A DNA stretch of 64,000 bases from Pseudoalteromonas luteoviolacea DSM 6061 (GCF_001625655.1 NZ_AUYB01000132.1:1-64000), one strand, 5' to 3'; shown: positions 1-8,654, counted from the first letter of the stretch. Program-made: numbers and translations. The notes: generated by a model not told the origin, from the sequence alone.

Positions 1-3
1 TAT

Positions 4-342
4 TTGATCAACAAGGCCCTTTCACTTGCTCTTTTGAGTCCTTTTGCCTCGTATGCTGTAGGCAAATGTATACCTGATCATTGTGGCAGTGTGTATATTG
101 AAAGGCTGTATGTAGAAGCGTCTGGGACCATATATATCGGCACAAGTGGAGATGAGAAAGTTCTAAATTGTCAGGCCGTTGCGGGGGTTTATGCCACTAT
201 ACCAGCAGGTACACCTGGAGCAGATCTGCTTTATTCAACTTTGCTTGCTGCGCAAATGTCGAATAAGGTGATAACCACGTTACAAGTGGACGACAACAAG
301 CCCGGCTGTGTTGTTCAATATGTAACCTTAGACAAGCAATAA
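4..342 (+). CDS. Small secreted protein, unknown function (paralogue of 1460-1801)
   Basis: About 112 residues. The N-terminus is a Sec-type signal peptide (hydrophobic run ALSLALLSPFASYAVG), followed by a small mature domain with three cysteines. The pattern Cys, then SVYIERLYVEASGTIYIG, then Cys, then an Ala-rich helix, then a late Cys is shared with the protein at 1460-1801, so the two are paralogues that now flank a Nudix gene. The start used is a TTG at position 4, chosen because the signal peptide then lines up with the paralogue, which starts with GTG. The gene begins at the window edge, so the true start may lie upstream. I recognise no family. The cysteines suggest a disulfide-bonded periplasmic or secreted domain (inference). 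Confidence 0.6.
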   Translation: MINKALSLALLSPFASYAVGKCIPDHCGSVYIERLYVEASGTIYIGTSGDEKVLNCQAVAGVYATIPAGTPGADLLYSTLLAAQMSNKVITTLQVDDNKPGCVVQYVTLDKQ

Positions 343-891
343 GTTAAGTTGTGAATGATGGCGAGTATTTGGCCATCAAACCAACTCGGTAATAGCCCTT
401 TTGCGATGCCAGAGCAATCGGGCTAGAGTGCTTAAAGCACACCGAGATTGAGCTGTTTTAAATATAGAGGCAAAAACGGTTTATTAGTTACAATCGAAGG
501 CTTAATTTAACGGTCGCGTTTATGACCCATTACATCAATTAAGTTTTAAGATAAAAAGCTTTCGGGTTTATGCTCTAAATTTAATCGCTGCTCATCGATG
601 AATTTTTGCGTAATCTATTTAGATAAACCCAACTATAATGAAGATTATACATTCCTAGTTTTCAACTCTCCCAAATTACATGCGATGACCTTTAAAAAGT
701 GAATACAGGTCTAAATCTCAGGGGGGTACATTCTGTATTTTTGGCGGCTTTTTCATAATGAAAGCTAAATGCAATCAAGATTGCTACTTAATATCAATAT
801 GGCATCATTATATTTTAAGCTGTATTGGTGTGCTGAAGGTACACGTCTAAAATTATAAAGTTAACCAATAATATATAAAGGTGAGGTAGTT
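343..891. other. Intergenic region without a convincing gene
   Basis: This 549-base gap holds no ORF with a ribosome site. It contains a short hairpin just after the preceding gene (TGATGGC at 356-362 pairing with GCCATCA at 372-378, no T-run) and a long imperfect inverted repeat at 564-630. The end carries a good ribosome site (AAGGTGAGG) for the Nudix gene. Otherwise I see nothing in it. Confidence 0.6.
564..630. repeat. Imperfect inverted repeat, long hairpin
   Basis: GGGTTTAT at 564-571 pairs with ATAAACCC at 623-630, and CTAAAT at 574-579 pairs with ATTTAG at 617-622, with a small bulge between. Further partial pairing runs inward around TTAATCGC and GCGTAA. There is no terminal T-run and no gene inside. 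Confidence 0.5.
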
Positions 892-1347
892 ATGGAGCAG
901 AGAATTTGCGTCGGTGCATTTGTTATACAAAACGAAAAGCTACTTATGGTGAACCATAAAAGAGAGGGGAGATATGACTTTTGGGTGACACCCGGTGGCG
1001 GTGTAAAAGGAACTGAGTCTTTAGAAGAAGCAGCAACCCGCGAAGTAAAAGAAGAAACTGGGCTTAACGTAAAGGTTAATAAACTCATGTATATAGAGCA
1101 AATGTTCACGCCCGAAGAGCGTTCAGTGAAATTTTGGTATCTCTGCGAGTTAATTGATGGTGAGCTCGACAGTAGCGCAGAAGAAGCCATTCGAGAGTTT
1201 ATTGTTGACGCCGATTTTAAGGATAAAACTTTTATTAAGTCGAATGAAGTTTTTCCGCCGATGTTGAACGATGGGTTTTGGGAAAAAATAGCAAAAGATA
1301 ATATACAACCAGAGGTTATAGAGCTTAGAGAGCTTAAGTTTTATTAA
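892..1347 (+). CDS. Nudix hydrolase
   Basis: A 151-residue single-domain Nudix protein. The Nudix box fits GX5EX7REUXEEXGU exactly: G-GVKGT-E-SLEEAAT-REVKEETGL at about residues 38-61. The glutamates of REVKEE bind the catalytic metal, and the family hydrolyses nucleoside diphosphates linked to another moiety. The opening ICVGAFVIQNEKLLMV is the usual first strand of the fold. ATG at 892 follows an AAGGTGAGG ribosome site at good spacing. The substrate cannot be read from sequence. It stands alone between two paralogous small secreted proteins, with no sign of an operon. Confidence 0.9.
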   Translation: MEQRICVGAFVIQNEKLLMVNHKREGRYDFWVTPGGGVKGTESLEEAATREVKEETGLNVKVNKLMYIEQMFTPEERSVKFWYLCELIDGELDSSAEEAIREFIVDADFKDKTFIKSNEVFPPMLNDGFWEKIAKDNIQPEVIELRELKFY

Positions 1348-1459
1348 AGTTTAAACTTAGAATAATAATTTTAGTGTAATTCAACCCAGTCGTTTTTATA
1401 TATAATAGCAGTGGTTTATATGGTACCGTTCCTCTTTTATGATATGAGATCAGTAAAAA

Positions 1460-1801
1460 GTGAAAAGAGCGATACTAACTCTGGCTCTACTAGCAACGGG
1501 GAACGTTGTTGCACAGCCGATTTATTGTAGTGGGAAAATTTCCAGTGTTTACATTCAGTCAGATGGGAACGTAAATATAAATGGAACTTGGCGAAATAGT
1601 TGGACATCAATTTGTAACACTAAAGGCAGCGATCCAATTACATGCTCATTGTGGGCTTCATATGCTGCTAGTGCAGTACAAAATAATTTAAAAGTTACGG
1701 TTAGCTATAACCTGCCCGCAGGTAGCAGTTGTGCTTCATTGGAAACATATGGTAATGCACCAAAGCCCACTTACTTTATGATACATAATCCTAGTATGTA
1801 A
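1460..1801 (+). CDS. Small secreted protein, unknown function (paralogue of 4-342)
   Basis: 113 residues from a GTG start. A clear signal peptide (AILTLALLATGNVVAQ) precedes a mature domain of about 95 residues with four cysteines. It shares with the protein at 4-342 the order Cys, SSVYIQSDGNVNING, Cys, a helix rich in Ala (LWASYAASAVQN), a beta-like stretch and a late Cys. Product and partner are unknown. A ribosome site is weak. A perfect 12-bp inverted repeat lies just downstream and separates it from the convergent diguanylate cyclase gene. Confidence 0.65.
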   Translation: MKRAILTLALLATGNVVAQPIYCSGKISSVYIQSDGNVNINGTWRNSWTSICNTKGSDPITCSLWASYAASAVQNNLKVTVSYNLPAGSSCASLETYGNAPKPTYFMIHNPSM

Positions 1802-1813
1802 TAAACCAATATT

Positions 1814-1870
1814 AATCGTAAATAGGCCATCGTACCCAAGCGTTAATTGTGCGAGGGTCTATTTACGATT
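1814..1870. terminator. Bidirectional hairpin between convergent genes
   Basis: AATCGTAAATAG (1814-1825) pairs perfectly with CTATTTACGATT (1859-1870), and GG/CC pairs extend the stem inward. The A- and T-rich arms supply a weak U-tract in both directions. Confidence 0.65.
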
Positions 1871-1876
1871 TAATGG

Positions 1877-3058
1877 CTAAATATCTTCATCACTATACAT
1901 TTCACTACGGTTGCGACCATTCTTTTTTGCAATGTACAGCGCGCGGTCAGCTAATGCCTGAGTTGATTCAATATGTTTTCTTGACACCGTACTACTAAAA
2001 GCAAGCCCTGCACTTACTGTTATTGGATTAGTGATAAACTCTGGCGACAATTGTTGCGCTTTGTGGGAAAAGGCTTCTCTAATTTTTTCTGATAATTGAA
2101 GCGTGTGAGTTGGTGTGATGTCAAACAGCAATATACAAAATTCCTCACCTCCCCAACGAACCACCAAATCCGAGCTCCTTACTTGGGATTTTAGTGTCGA
2201 GCCCAGCTCTGCCAAAATTGCATCCCCCATTGTATGTCCATACGTATCATTTACATGCTTGAAGTGGTCCACATCAAGCATAATCACGGCAAAAGAGTCA
2301 CATTTCCTTTTTGATAAGGGCAAAATACTCTCAAGGCTCTTACTCAATCCATGGCGATTAAGTAAATCCGTTAGTTCATCATGGTGTGCAGAGTATTCTA
2401 ATTTGCGAACAAACCGCCCAGCACTGAGTAGCATTAGTAATGGCGTACCGGCAACAATGCCTATCAAGGCTACTAGCCAAGTATAACCACCTACCCAACT
2501 AAAGTTAGACCCAATGTTTGGCAGTGAACCAAATGCACCGTAGAGTGTGTATAGAGCGCTAAGTGTGATTTCAAGAATAACTACCGCAATGGTTATTTGG
2601 GTAGCGAGGTATTCGTTTTTATCATGCTTTGCGTGCTGCCACAGTACCCAACCATAATGAGATCTAACACATATTAGCCAAATACCTATTACGGCTAGTC
2701 GCCATTCTCTATCAGGCATAACTAAGGTAAATAGAATTGACAAAGCCAAAACTGGAACGATTAAGAATGCAATACGTCTCGTAGAAGGTTTGATATACAC
2801 GAAATGCCATGCACCGATGAGCCACAGAGAGTGCCCTAAAATCAAACAGGTATTAAAGGTGGTTACTAAGAGTGCGCGAGGCACATTTTGCATTGATAGC
2901 TGAGAAAGATAAGCTACGGATAGCACAGCTAAAGCTGCAGCCCAGTAGCGTGCTCCTTCTACTTTCTGGCTCATTCTTGCCATTGACATCAGGACTATTG
3001 AGCCTGTCAATGAAGCAATAAACAAAGAGAGCATTAACGTTAAATCATGGACTTGCAC
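1877..3058 (-). CDS. Membrane-bound diguanylate cyclase (GGDEF)
   Basis: 393 residues. The first ~215 are about seven hydrophobic segments and form a membrane sensor. A GGDEF domain follows (about 225-385) with the active-site motif GGEEF at 303-307. The inhibitory I-site RSSD lies five residues upstream, so both synthesis of cyclic di-GMP and product inhibition look intact. Other family marks are DELTDLLNRHGL at the domain start, LDVDHFKHVND for metal binding and SAGLA near the end. The ORF starts with GTG at 3058 and an ATG eight codons in is an alternative. No PAS or EAL domain is visible. Confidence 0.92.
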   Translation of the reverse strand: MQVHDLTLMLSLFIASLTGSIVLMSMARMSQKVEGARYWAAALAVLSVAYLSQLSMQNVPRALLVTTFNTCLILGHSLWLIGAWHFVYIKPSTRRIAFLIVPVLALSILFTLVMPDREWRLAVIGIWLICVRSHYGWVLWQHAKHDKNEYLATQITIAVVILEITLSALYTLYGAFGSLPNIGSNFSWVGGYTWLVALIGIVAGTPLLMLLSAGRFVRKLEYSAHHDELTDLLNRHGLSKSLESILPLSKRKCDSFAVIMLDVDHFKHVNDTYGHTMGDAILAELGSTLKSQVRSSDLVVRWGGEEFCILLFDITPTHTLQLSEKIREAFSHKAQQLSPEFITNPITVSAGLAFSSTVSRKHIESTQALADRALYIAKKNGRNRSEMYSDEDI

Positions 3059-3275
3059 TTGTCGCTTAACCTGCTTATTTAACTACAAAAAGGACAGGAA
3101 TGTTGATTTTTATTGAGCAATCAATTGGTTCCTTGTCTGCGCGCATAACGTAAAGCTTAGCAAAGCCCAGTTATTTTGCAGCGTAGTACGGTGACTCTAT
3201 TTTACTTTACGCCTCATGATTATCATGCAATAAAGGTGGGATGTAGTGGTATGTATTAGGTTCTGGGAAAGTTTT

Positions 3276-3614
3276 ATGGTCACTAGCAATAAAGTTTTGT
3301 TTGTATATGGAACATTGGCGCCAAATAGAGCGAATTCACACTTGCTTGAAGATATTGGTGGTAGTTTTGAGAAGGCTTTTGTGAGGGGAGATTTGTTCGA
3401 AGAAGGGTGGGGAGCTGCACAAGGGTACCCAGGTATTAAGCTCAATAAGGAAGGGCCTAGAATAGAAGGGTATATTTTTATATCTGAGCAATTGCCAAAT
3501 CATTGGCGAGCGTTAGATGATTTTGAAGGGCCTGAGTATGAACGGGTTGAGTGCGATGCATGTACAGAAAGTGGTGAATACATCAAGGCAAGTGTCTATG
3601 CATTGGCAAAATAA
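3276..3614 (+). CDS. Gamma-glutamylcyclotransferase-like (AIG2/GGCT fold) protein
   Basis: 112 residues. The N-terminal VLFVYGTLAPNRANSHLL is the YGTL substrate loop of this fold. RGDLFEEGWGAAQGYPGI, GYIF and ALDDFEGPEYERVECD match the family, and the Glu of FEGPEY is the expected general base. Close relatives are annotated as gamma-glutamylcyclotransferases or gamma-glutamylamine cyclotransferases; the substrate is not readable here. The reading frame extends upstream to a GTG at 3246, but ATG 3276 has a better ribosome site (GGGAAAG) and starts directly before the first strand. Confidence 0.85.
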   Translation: MVTSNKVLFVYGTLAPNRANSHLLEDIGGSFEKAFVRGDLFEEGWGAAQGYPGIKLNKEGPRIEGYIFISEQLPNHWRALDDFEGPEYERVECDACTESGEYIKASVYALAK

Positions 3615-3674
3615 CGATTAACTCGAAGCAATGAATAAGAAGTAAAACAGAGAGTAATAGCATGGAGCAAAACA

Positions 3675-4253
3675 ATGAATAATCCTATTGAGCAATTTTC
3701 GCAATGGTGGGAACAAGCGCTTATTGATTCGCCACTGAAGCAAAAGAGCGCTGTGTGTGTATCGACGATTGACCAAGAAGGTTTCCCAGCAGCGCGTTTT
3801 GTTGATTTGAAATCCGTTTCAAATGAGGGCATGGTGTTTTGTACTTACCTCAGCTCTCAAAAAGGCATAGAAATTAGTAAATGTAACAAAGTTGCACTTA
3901 CTGCATGGTGGGATCATATTGGCTATCAAGTTAGAGTAACGGGCTGCGCTACAAGGTTGTCTGACATAGATGCAGAGAAGTATTGGAAAACGCGCACTCG
4001 ATCAGCTCAAATAACGACACACGTTTGCGAGCAAAGTCAGCTCATAGCCAATCCATCTATGCTTGGGGGGAAAGTTGCCGAATATACTCAAAGTAATGAG
4101 GCTGAACCGATCGAAAGGCCAGTTAATTGGGGTGGGTACCGTATCAAGCCAATCCGCATTGAATTTTTGACATTCAAAGAAGATAGATTACACATTCGCG
4201 AGCTTTATACTTTGTGTAATGAAAAGTGGAATAGAGCTTATTTGCAACCTTAA
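3675..4253 (+). CDS. Pyridoxamine 5'-phosphate oxidase family protein (PdxH-like)
   Basis: 192 residues of the FMN-binding split-barrel fold. The N-terminal half has ARFVDLKSVSNEGMVFCTY and SSQKGIEI, matching the FMN-binding strands of PdxH (which read RxVLLK...FxTNYxSRK). The C-terminal half has RPVNWGGYRIKPIRIEFL and DRLHIRELY, corresponding to the WGGYR and RLHDR substrate-binding elements of PdxH. It is shorter than E. coli PdxH (218 residues) and has Ile for the Asp of RLHDR. It may be the cell's pyridoxal phosphate synthase or a divergent paralogue. GGAG about six bases before the ATG supports the start. Confidence 0.8.
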   Translation: MNNPIEQFSQWWEQALIDSPLKQKSAVCVSTIDQEGFPAARFVDLKSVSNEGMVFCTYLSSQKGIEISKCNKVALTAWWDHIGYQVRVTGCATRLSDIDAEKYWKTRTRSAQITTHVCEQSQLIANPSMLGGKVAEYTQSNEAEPIERPVNWGGYRIKPIRIEFLTFKEDRLHIRELYTLCNEKWNRAYLQP

Positions 4254-4334
4254 TTGCTAATGCGCTCATGAGACATGTCGTTATTGATTTAAGTATCTAT
4301 AATTTAGAAACGCTTATACAAATGTTGGACGACT

Positions 4335-5285
4335 ATGAACAGGTGCTTGATTGCACTTGCTTTACTCGCAAGTAGCCACTTTCCAGCTTCTTCACAGCCC
4401 ATAAGAGTTGTTGTCAATGACTGGTCAAGCCAGCGAATATTGGCGAATATTGCAGGCGAGATTTTTCTTCGTTTAGGTTATGAAGTTGAGCTGATTAACA
4501 TATCAGTAGATGTGCAATGGTATTTGCTTAAAACCAATCGTGTTGACCTGCAGCTTGAGATTTGGGAAGGTACGATGGAGGACAAGTATGAACAGCTGCA
4601 CCAAGCAGGTGACCTAATTGATTTAGGGGACTACTCGGTTACAACTCGAGAGGATTGGTGGTATCCATTGTATGTCAAAAGCATGTGTCCAGGTTTACCG
4701 GATTGGAAAGCGCTTAAACAGTGTTTTGGTATTTTCGCTAGTCCAAGTTCACGAGGCAAGGGGGTTTATATTGCAGGCCCTTGGGAAAAGCCAGATCGAG
4801 CACGGATAAAAGCGCTGGGATTGAACTTTATCGTTGAGCAGGTAAATGACGACACAGAGCTTTGGAAACAATTAAAGCAGGCTGTTTCGAAACGCAAACC
4901 TGTGCTTATATTTAACTGGACACCCAATTGGGTAGGTGCGGTGTATCCAGGAGAGTTTGTAGAGTTTCCAGAGCACAGTGTTGAGTGCGAAACCGAGCCT
5001 GAATGGGGGATCAACTCTACATTAGTCCATGATTGTGGCAACCCCAAATCGGGTTGGTTAAAAAAAGTTTCCAGCAGACGCTTTGTAAAACTTTTTCCTT
5101 GTTTGGCTCAAAGTATTGAACGTTTTGATCTAACCAATGAAGAGATAGAGCAGCTATCTGCTCAAGTTAACAGAGAGTTGTTAAGCCCAAAACAAGTGGC
5201 ACAGCGCTGGGTAAAAAGTCATAGAAAGCGTTGGGAGCAGTTATTTTCTGAGTGTAAGGCCCCCAAATTAAAAACTAATAACTAG
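4335..5285 (+). CDS. Periplasmic substrate-binding protein, glycine betaine/OpuAC type
   Basis: 316 residues with an N-terminal signal peptide (ends near SSHFPASS). The mature part reads IRVVVNDWSSQRILANIAGEIFLRLGYEVELI, then LQLEIWEG, as in ProX/OpuAC receptors for betaine, choline or similar quaternary amines. Aromatic residues typical of the cation-binding cage recur (EDWWYPLYV, FNWTPNWVGAVYPGEFVEFP). No ATPase or permease gene is next to it, so it either serves a transporter elsewhere or acts as a sensor input. Its stop codon overlaps by four bases with that of the convergent LacI-type gene. Confidence 0.82.
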   Translation: MNRCLIALALLASSHFPASSQPIRVVVNDWSSQRILANIAGEIFLRLGYEVELINISVDVQWYLLKTNRVDLQLEIWEGTMEDKYEQLHQAGDLIDLGDYSVTTREDWWYPLYVKSMCPGLPDWKALKQCFGIFASPSSRGKGVYIAGPWEKPDRARIKALGLNFIVEQVNDDTELWKQLKQAVSKRKPVLIFNWTPNWVGAVYPGEFVEFPEHSVECETEPEWGINSTLVHDCGNPKSGWLKKVSSRRFVKLFPCLAQSIERFDLTNEEIEQLSAQVNRELLSPKQVAQRWVKSHRKRWEQLFSECKAPKLKTNN

Positions 5286-6307
5286 GATGTTGACTGGCGT
5301 AGAATCAGTTTTGGTGGCAGTAAAGTATCTGTTATTTGCTCTTCACGAATTAACGCCAGTAGGTTTTGTACGAGCATTTGACCGGCTAATGTTGTATTTT
5401 GCTGAACTGTCGTCAGTGAAGGGCTAATATAATTAGCGGCGGCAATATTATCAAAGCCTATAACATTGACATCTTCAGGCACCCTCAAGCCAGCCTCTTT
5501 CAATGCTTTGATAGCACCGATTGCAATTAGATCGCTAGCTGCAAACAGCGCATTAAAAGAAACATTGTTCGCTAACAAAGAGCGAGTTGCATGGTAGCCA
5601 GAGTCTTCTGTAGAAATTGCATTCGCAACACAACGCTCTCCCAATGATATCTGGTGCTGATCTAAGGTATCTTTAAAACCTTTAAAACGAGTTAAAAACT
5701 CGGGGCTGTGCTCTGAAGCATCTCCAATAAATACGCAGCTGGTTTTGTTAAGCGAGATAAAATGCTGTGCGGCAAGTTGTCCGCCACCATAATTGTCACA
5801 ACTGACCGTAAGATCTGGCCGCCCCTCGACCTTTGCACCCCAACAAACAAACTTAGTGTTTTGCGACAATAAGTTTTGTAACCGTGATTGATAATCCATG
5901 TAATCGCCATAACCAAGTAGAATTATGCCGTCTGCGCGATGGCTATCTTCATATTCAGCACGCCAATCTTGGCTAGCTGACTGAAAGGACACGAGTAGGT
6001 CATAACCTTCTTTTGCGCAGGCTCGAGTGATGCTACCAAGCATGTTTAAAAAGAAAGGATTGATCTGAGACTCATCACCGGTAGGGTCCTCGAAAAGTAA
6101 AATAGCTAGCGTTGCACTTTGTTGCGTGCGCAAATTACTGGCATTTTTATCTACCTTATAATTGAGCTGCTTAGCAATTTCCCAGACTTTTTTGCGGGTT
6201 TCCTCATTTACAAGTGGGCTGTTTCTGAGCGCTCTTGAAACAGTCGATTGGGAAACTCCCGCATAGTGCGCGATGTCAAAAGAGGTTGCTTTTCCTTTCG
6301 TTTTCAT
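5282..6307 (-). CDS. LacI-family transcriptional regulator, divergent from glk
   Basis: 341 residues. The N-terminal helix-turn-helix ATSFDIAHYAGVSQSTVSRA and hinge helix (NASNLRTQ) are of the LacI type, followed by a periplasmic-binding-protein-like effector domain (VIGFDNIAAANYISPSLTT near the end). It is transcribed away from glk. The intergenic region holds one TGACACCGGTGTCA palindrome, a typical LacI-family operator with central CG. It is thus a strong candidate for the local regulator of glucose catabolism, although a second LacI-family protein follows glk and the sequence does not say which one binds. Confidence 0.92.
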   Translation of the reverse strand: MKTKGKATSFDIAHYAGVSQSTVSRALRNSPLVNEETRKKVWEIAKQLNYKVDKNASNLRTQQSATLAILLFEDPTGDESQINPFFLNMLGSITRACAKEGYDLLVSFQSASQDWRAEYEDSHRADGIILLGYGDYMDYQSRLQNLLSQNTKFVCWGAKVEGRPDLTVSCDNYGGGQLAAQHFISLNKTSCVFIGDASEHSPEFLTRFKGFKDTLDQHQISLGERCVANAISTEDSGYHATRSLLANNVSFNALFAASDLIAIGAIKALKEAGLRVPEDVNVIGFDNIAAANYISPSLTTVQQNTTLAGQMLVQNLLALIREEQITDTLLPPKLILRQSTS

Positions 6308-6393
6308 GTTCTGCGTTATTTTAATGATGTCTTGGACATTGTCTGTGATTAAATTTTTTTTGCAACCAATTTCACAAAAGGTGCAAATTTTTA

Positions 6394-6422
6394 TTGATGA
6401 AGTTTGACACCGGTGTCATAAT
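6394..6422 (+). promoter_or_regulatory. Candidate glk promoter
   Basis: A -35-like TTGATG (6394-6399) and a -10-like CATAAT (6417-6422) are separated by 17 bases. The LacI-type operator covers the spacer and the edge of the -10, as expected for repression by promoter occlusion. Confidence 0.45.
6405..6418. promoter_or_regulatory. LacI-family operator (glk copy)
   Basis: Perfect 14-bp palindrome TGACACCGGTGTCA. The same 14-mer occurs twice before edd (8737-8750 and 8770-8783), so the two transcription units share a regulator. Confidence 0.85.
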
Positions 6423-6459
6423 GTCACTGTTTTATCATTTTGTTGTCAAAACATATTTG

Positions 6460-6486
6460 GCTGCCCTTTATAGGGCAGCATTTTTT
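6460..6486 (+). terminator. Intrinsic-terminator-like hairpin in the glk leader
   Basis: GCTGCCC (6460-6466) pairs with GGGCAGC (6473-6479) around a six-base loop, followed by A and six Ts (6481-6486). It lies downstream of the operator and about 100 bases before glk. The segment just after it, TCAGCC (6486-6491), can pair with GGCTGA (6507-6512), giving a possible competing fold. Confidence 0.65.
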
Positions 6487-6586
6487 CAGCCTGCGTGCAA
6501 AGTTTCGGCTGAGTATTTATTGGGATAACAAGCAGGGGCAACCCTGAATGGTGGTTGGAACACCACTACAACAGAGAAAAAACAAC

Positions 6587-7603
6587 ATGAGCCAGACAAC
6601 ACTTAAAAGTCTAAATGGTCATGACCGTGCGTTCGAACCGATCATCGTTGCAGATATTGGTGGAACAAATGCGCGATTTGCTGTCGTGACAGAATTTAAT
6701 TTGGAAACAAACCAGTTCGTTATAGACCATCAATTCACTTTTCCCAGTGCGGAATTTCAATCCTTTGAATCTGCCCTTTCAGCATTTCTTGCTAAATTAA
6801 CAATTAAAAAACCTTCCAGAGCCTGCTTTGCTGTCGCAGGACCAATCAAAGGTCAGCAAGTTTATCTGACTAACTTGGGCTGGAATTTTAATACCCAAGA
6901 TGTAAAAAGTGATTTTGGTTTTAGCGAGCTCGCTGTAATTAATGATTTTGCTGCTTTTGCTTTTGCGGCGCCTCACTTAAGCAAAGAAGACAATATTCAA
7001 GTGAAAACAGGTCAAGCAGATCCAAACGCCAACATTGCAGTGTTAGGTCCAGGTACTGGGTTTGGCGCGGCTTGCCATGTGAAAGATATCCATGGCAGTG
7101 CGGTAATGAGCTGTGAAGCAGGGCACATTAGTTTGGCAGCGGTAACCGAATTAGATAGACAACTTTTGCAAGTACTTAAAGAAAGCACACAACATGTATC
7201 TGTAGAAACGGTTTTTTCAGGACCTGGTTTGGCTCGATTGTATAAAGCAATGGCGCAAGTAAAAGGTGTACCAGCTGAAGATTTGAATGCAGCGCAGATC
7301 AGCGCGAGAGCGAATGAATGTGATGTATGTGACGCTACACTCAATCAATTTTGTGATTGGATAGGTAGTGTTGCCGGTGATATCGCGTTGACCTTTGGGG
7401 CGTTAGGCGGCGTATTTATAGGCGGTGGAATATTGCCCCGCATGACCGAGCGGCTTATTTCTAGCCGATTTGTTGAAAGGTTTACGGAAAAGGGGATAAT
7501 GTCTCAGTACGCTGGGCAGATTCCAGTGACTTTGGTTGTGCAGGACAATATTCCTCTAATTGGTGCTGCGGCATGCTTACATGACCGAGACCAGTTTTCG
7601 TAA
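6587..7603 (+). CDS. glk: Glucokinase
   Basis: 338 residues from the preferred start. It phosphorylates glucose with ATP to glucose 6-phosphate in the cytoplasm, feeding the Entner-Doudoroff enzymes encoded next. IIVADIGGTNARFAVV is the phosphate-binding motif of the Glk/ROK-related fold; NDFAAFAFA holds the catalytic Asp; VLGPGTGFGAA and CEAGHISLA are the glucose-site loops; GGVFIGGGILPR is the second ATP loop. The frame runs upstream to ATG 6548, but the family starts just before the IVADIGG strand, so ATG 6587 is more likely. A LacI-type regulator follows after 12 bases in the same operon. Confidence 0.93.
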   Translation: MSQTTLKSLNGHDRAFEPIIVADIGGTNARFAVVTEFNLETNQFVIDHQFTFPSAEFQSFESALSAFLAKLTIKKPSRACFAVAGPIKGQQVYLTNLGWNFNTQDVKSDFGFSELAVINDFAAFAFAAPHLSKEDNIQVKTGQADPNANIAVLGPGTGFGAACHVKDIHGSAVMSCEAGHISLAAVTELDRQLLQVLKESTQHVSVETVFSGPGLARLYKAMAQVKGVPAEDLNAAQISARANECDVCDATLNQFCDWIGSVAGDIALTFGALGGVFIGGGILPRMTERLISSRFVERFTEKGIMSQYAGQIPVTLVVQDNIPLIGAAACLHDRDQFS

Positions 7604-7615
7604 ATTGGAATAAAT

Positions 7616-8626
7616 ATGAAAAAAGTTACCATAAACAGTGTTGCAGAATATGCCGGGGTATCCAAAAAAACGGTATCTCGTGTATTAAATAATGAGCCAA
7701 ATGTTAGCCCCGCAACACGTGAAAAGGTGCTCAAAGTATTCAAAGAGCTCGATTACAAACCTAACCCAATAGCACGAGGGCTCGCTCGGAATAAAAGCTT
7801 CATCATTGGTTGTTTGTATGACAATCCAAGTAAAAGTTATATTACACGTGTGCAAAGTGGCGCACTAGAAGCCTGCCATAAGTTCAATTACAACTTGCTT
7901 ATTCACCCTTGTGAATTGAGAGGCACAGAGCTGATTGAAAATGTGGGGCAATTACTAACAACATCGAGGCTAGATGGCTTGGTGTTGACGCCACCATTTT
8001 CCGACTCACAAGAACTAATTGACTACTTGAAACAGCAAGATATTCCATATGCGCGGGTTGCTTCGGCTATTCAAGATGACTCATCAATTTCTGTGCGTAG
8101 CAATGATGAGCAGGGAGCATTTGAATTAACAGAGCATCTTATATCTCTGGGTCATAGAGATATCGCTTTCATTAAAGGTCATCCAGATCATAGTGCAACT
8201 GAAAAGCGTTTCAGCGGTTACCGCAATGCACTTGTGAAACACGGTATTGACTTCAAATCTCACTTGGTTGCTGAGGGTAACTTTAGTTATCACTCAGGTG
8301 CAGATAGCGCAAAAGAAATTCTTGATCTTGATCCTATGCCTACGGCCGTGTTTGCCTCAAATGATTACATGGCAGCTGCTGTTTTAAAGTTGGCGACGCA
8401 AAGGCAGTTGAAAGTACCCGGGGATATTTCTATAGCGGGGTTTGACAATGCACCTATTGCGAGACATATCTGGCCTGGATTGACTACAATTGCGCAACCT
8501 GTAGAAGAAATGACACGTCAAGCTGTTGAGCAGTTAATTATGCAAATATCTGATCCTTCAACAGAAGTTTATCAAAAAGTATTAGAGGCAAAACTTATCA
8601 CGCGAGAGTCTACTGCTGCGAGATAG
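7616..8626 (+). CDS. LacI-family transcriptional regulator, in operon with glk
   Basis: 336 residues. N-terminal helix-turn-helix VTINSVAEYAGVSKKTVSRV, then hinge helix NPIARGLARNKS and an effector domain (IAGFDNAPIARHIWPGLTTI). It begins 12 bases after glk and ends before a strong terminator. Its recognition helix (SKKTVSRVLNN) differs from that of the divergent regulator at 5282-6307 (SQSTVSRALRN), so the two may read different operators or effectors. Its place beside glk and just upstream of the two-operator edd promoter makes autoregulatory control of the Entner-Doudoroff genes likely. Confidence 0.92.
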   Translation: MKKVTINSVAEYAGVSKKTVSRVLNNEPNVSPATREKVLKVFKELDYKPNPIARGLARNKSFIIGCLYDNPSKSYITRVQSGALEACHKFNYNLLIHPCELRGTELIENVGQLLTTSRLDGLVLTPPFSDSQELIDYLKQQDIPYARVASAIQDDSSISVRSNDEQGAFELTEHLISLGHRDIAFIKGHPDHSATEKRFSGYRNALVKHGIDFKSHLVAEGNFSYHSGADSAKEILDLDPMPTAVFASNDYMAAAVLKLATQRQLKVPGDISIAGFDNAPIARHIWPGLTTIAQPVEEMTRQAVEQLIMQISDPSTEVYQKVLEAKLITRESTAAR

Positions 8627-8654
8627 TTACTATCTTTTTACATTTACTTGCCAA

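Noticed and set aside
564..645. Possible integron attC site, because of an imperfect hairpin ending in ACCCAAC
   Set aside because: attC needs RYYYAAC on the left and GTTRRRY on the right. Here the polarity is reversed (GGGTTTAT left, ATAAACCC right), and no integrase or cassette series is seen.
1981..1989. TGACACCG half-operator in the diguanylate cyclase gene, and another at 17893-17900 in the PilZ gene
   Set aside because: Only half of the palindrome is present and both lie inside coding sequence away from promoters. A half-site of this length is expected by chance.
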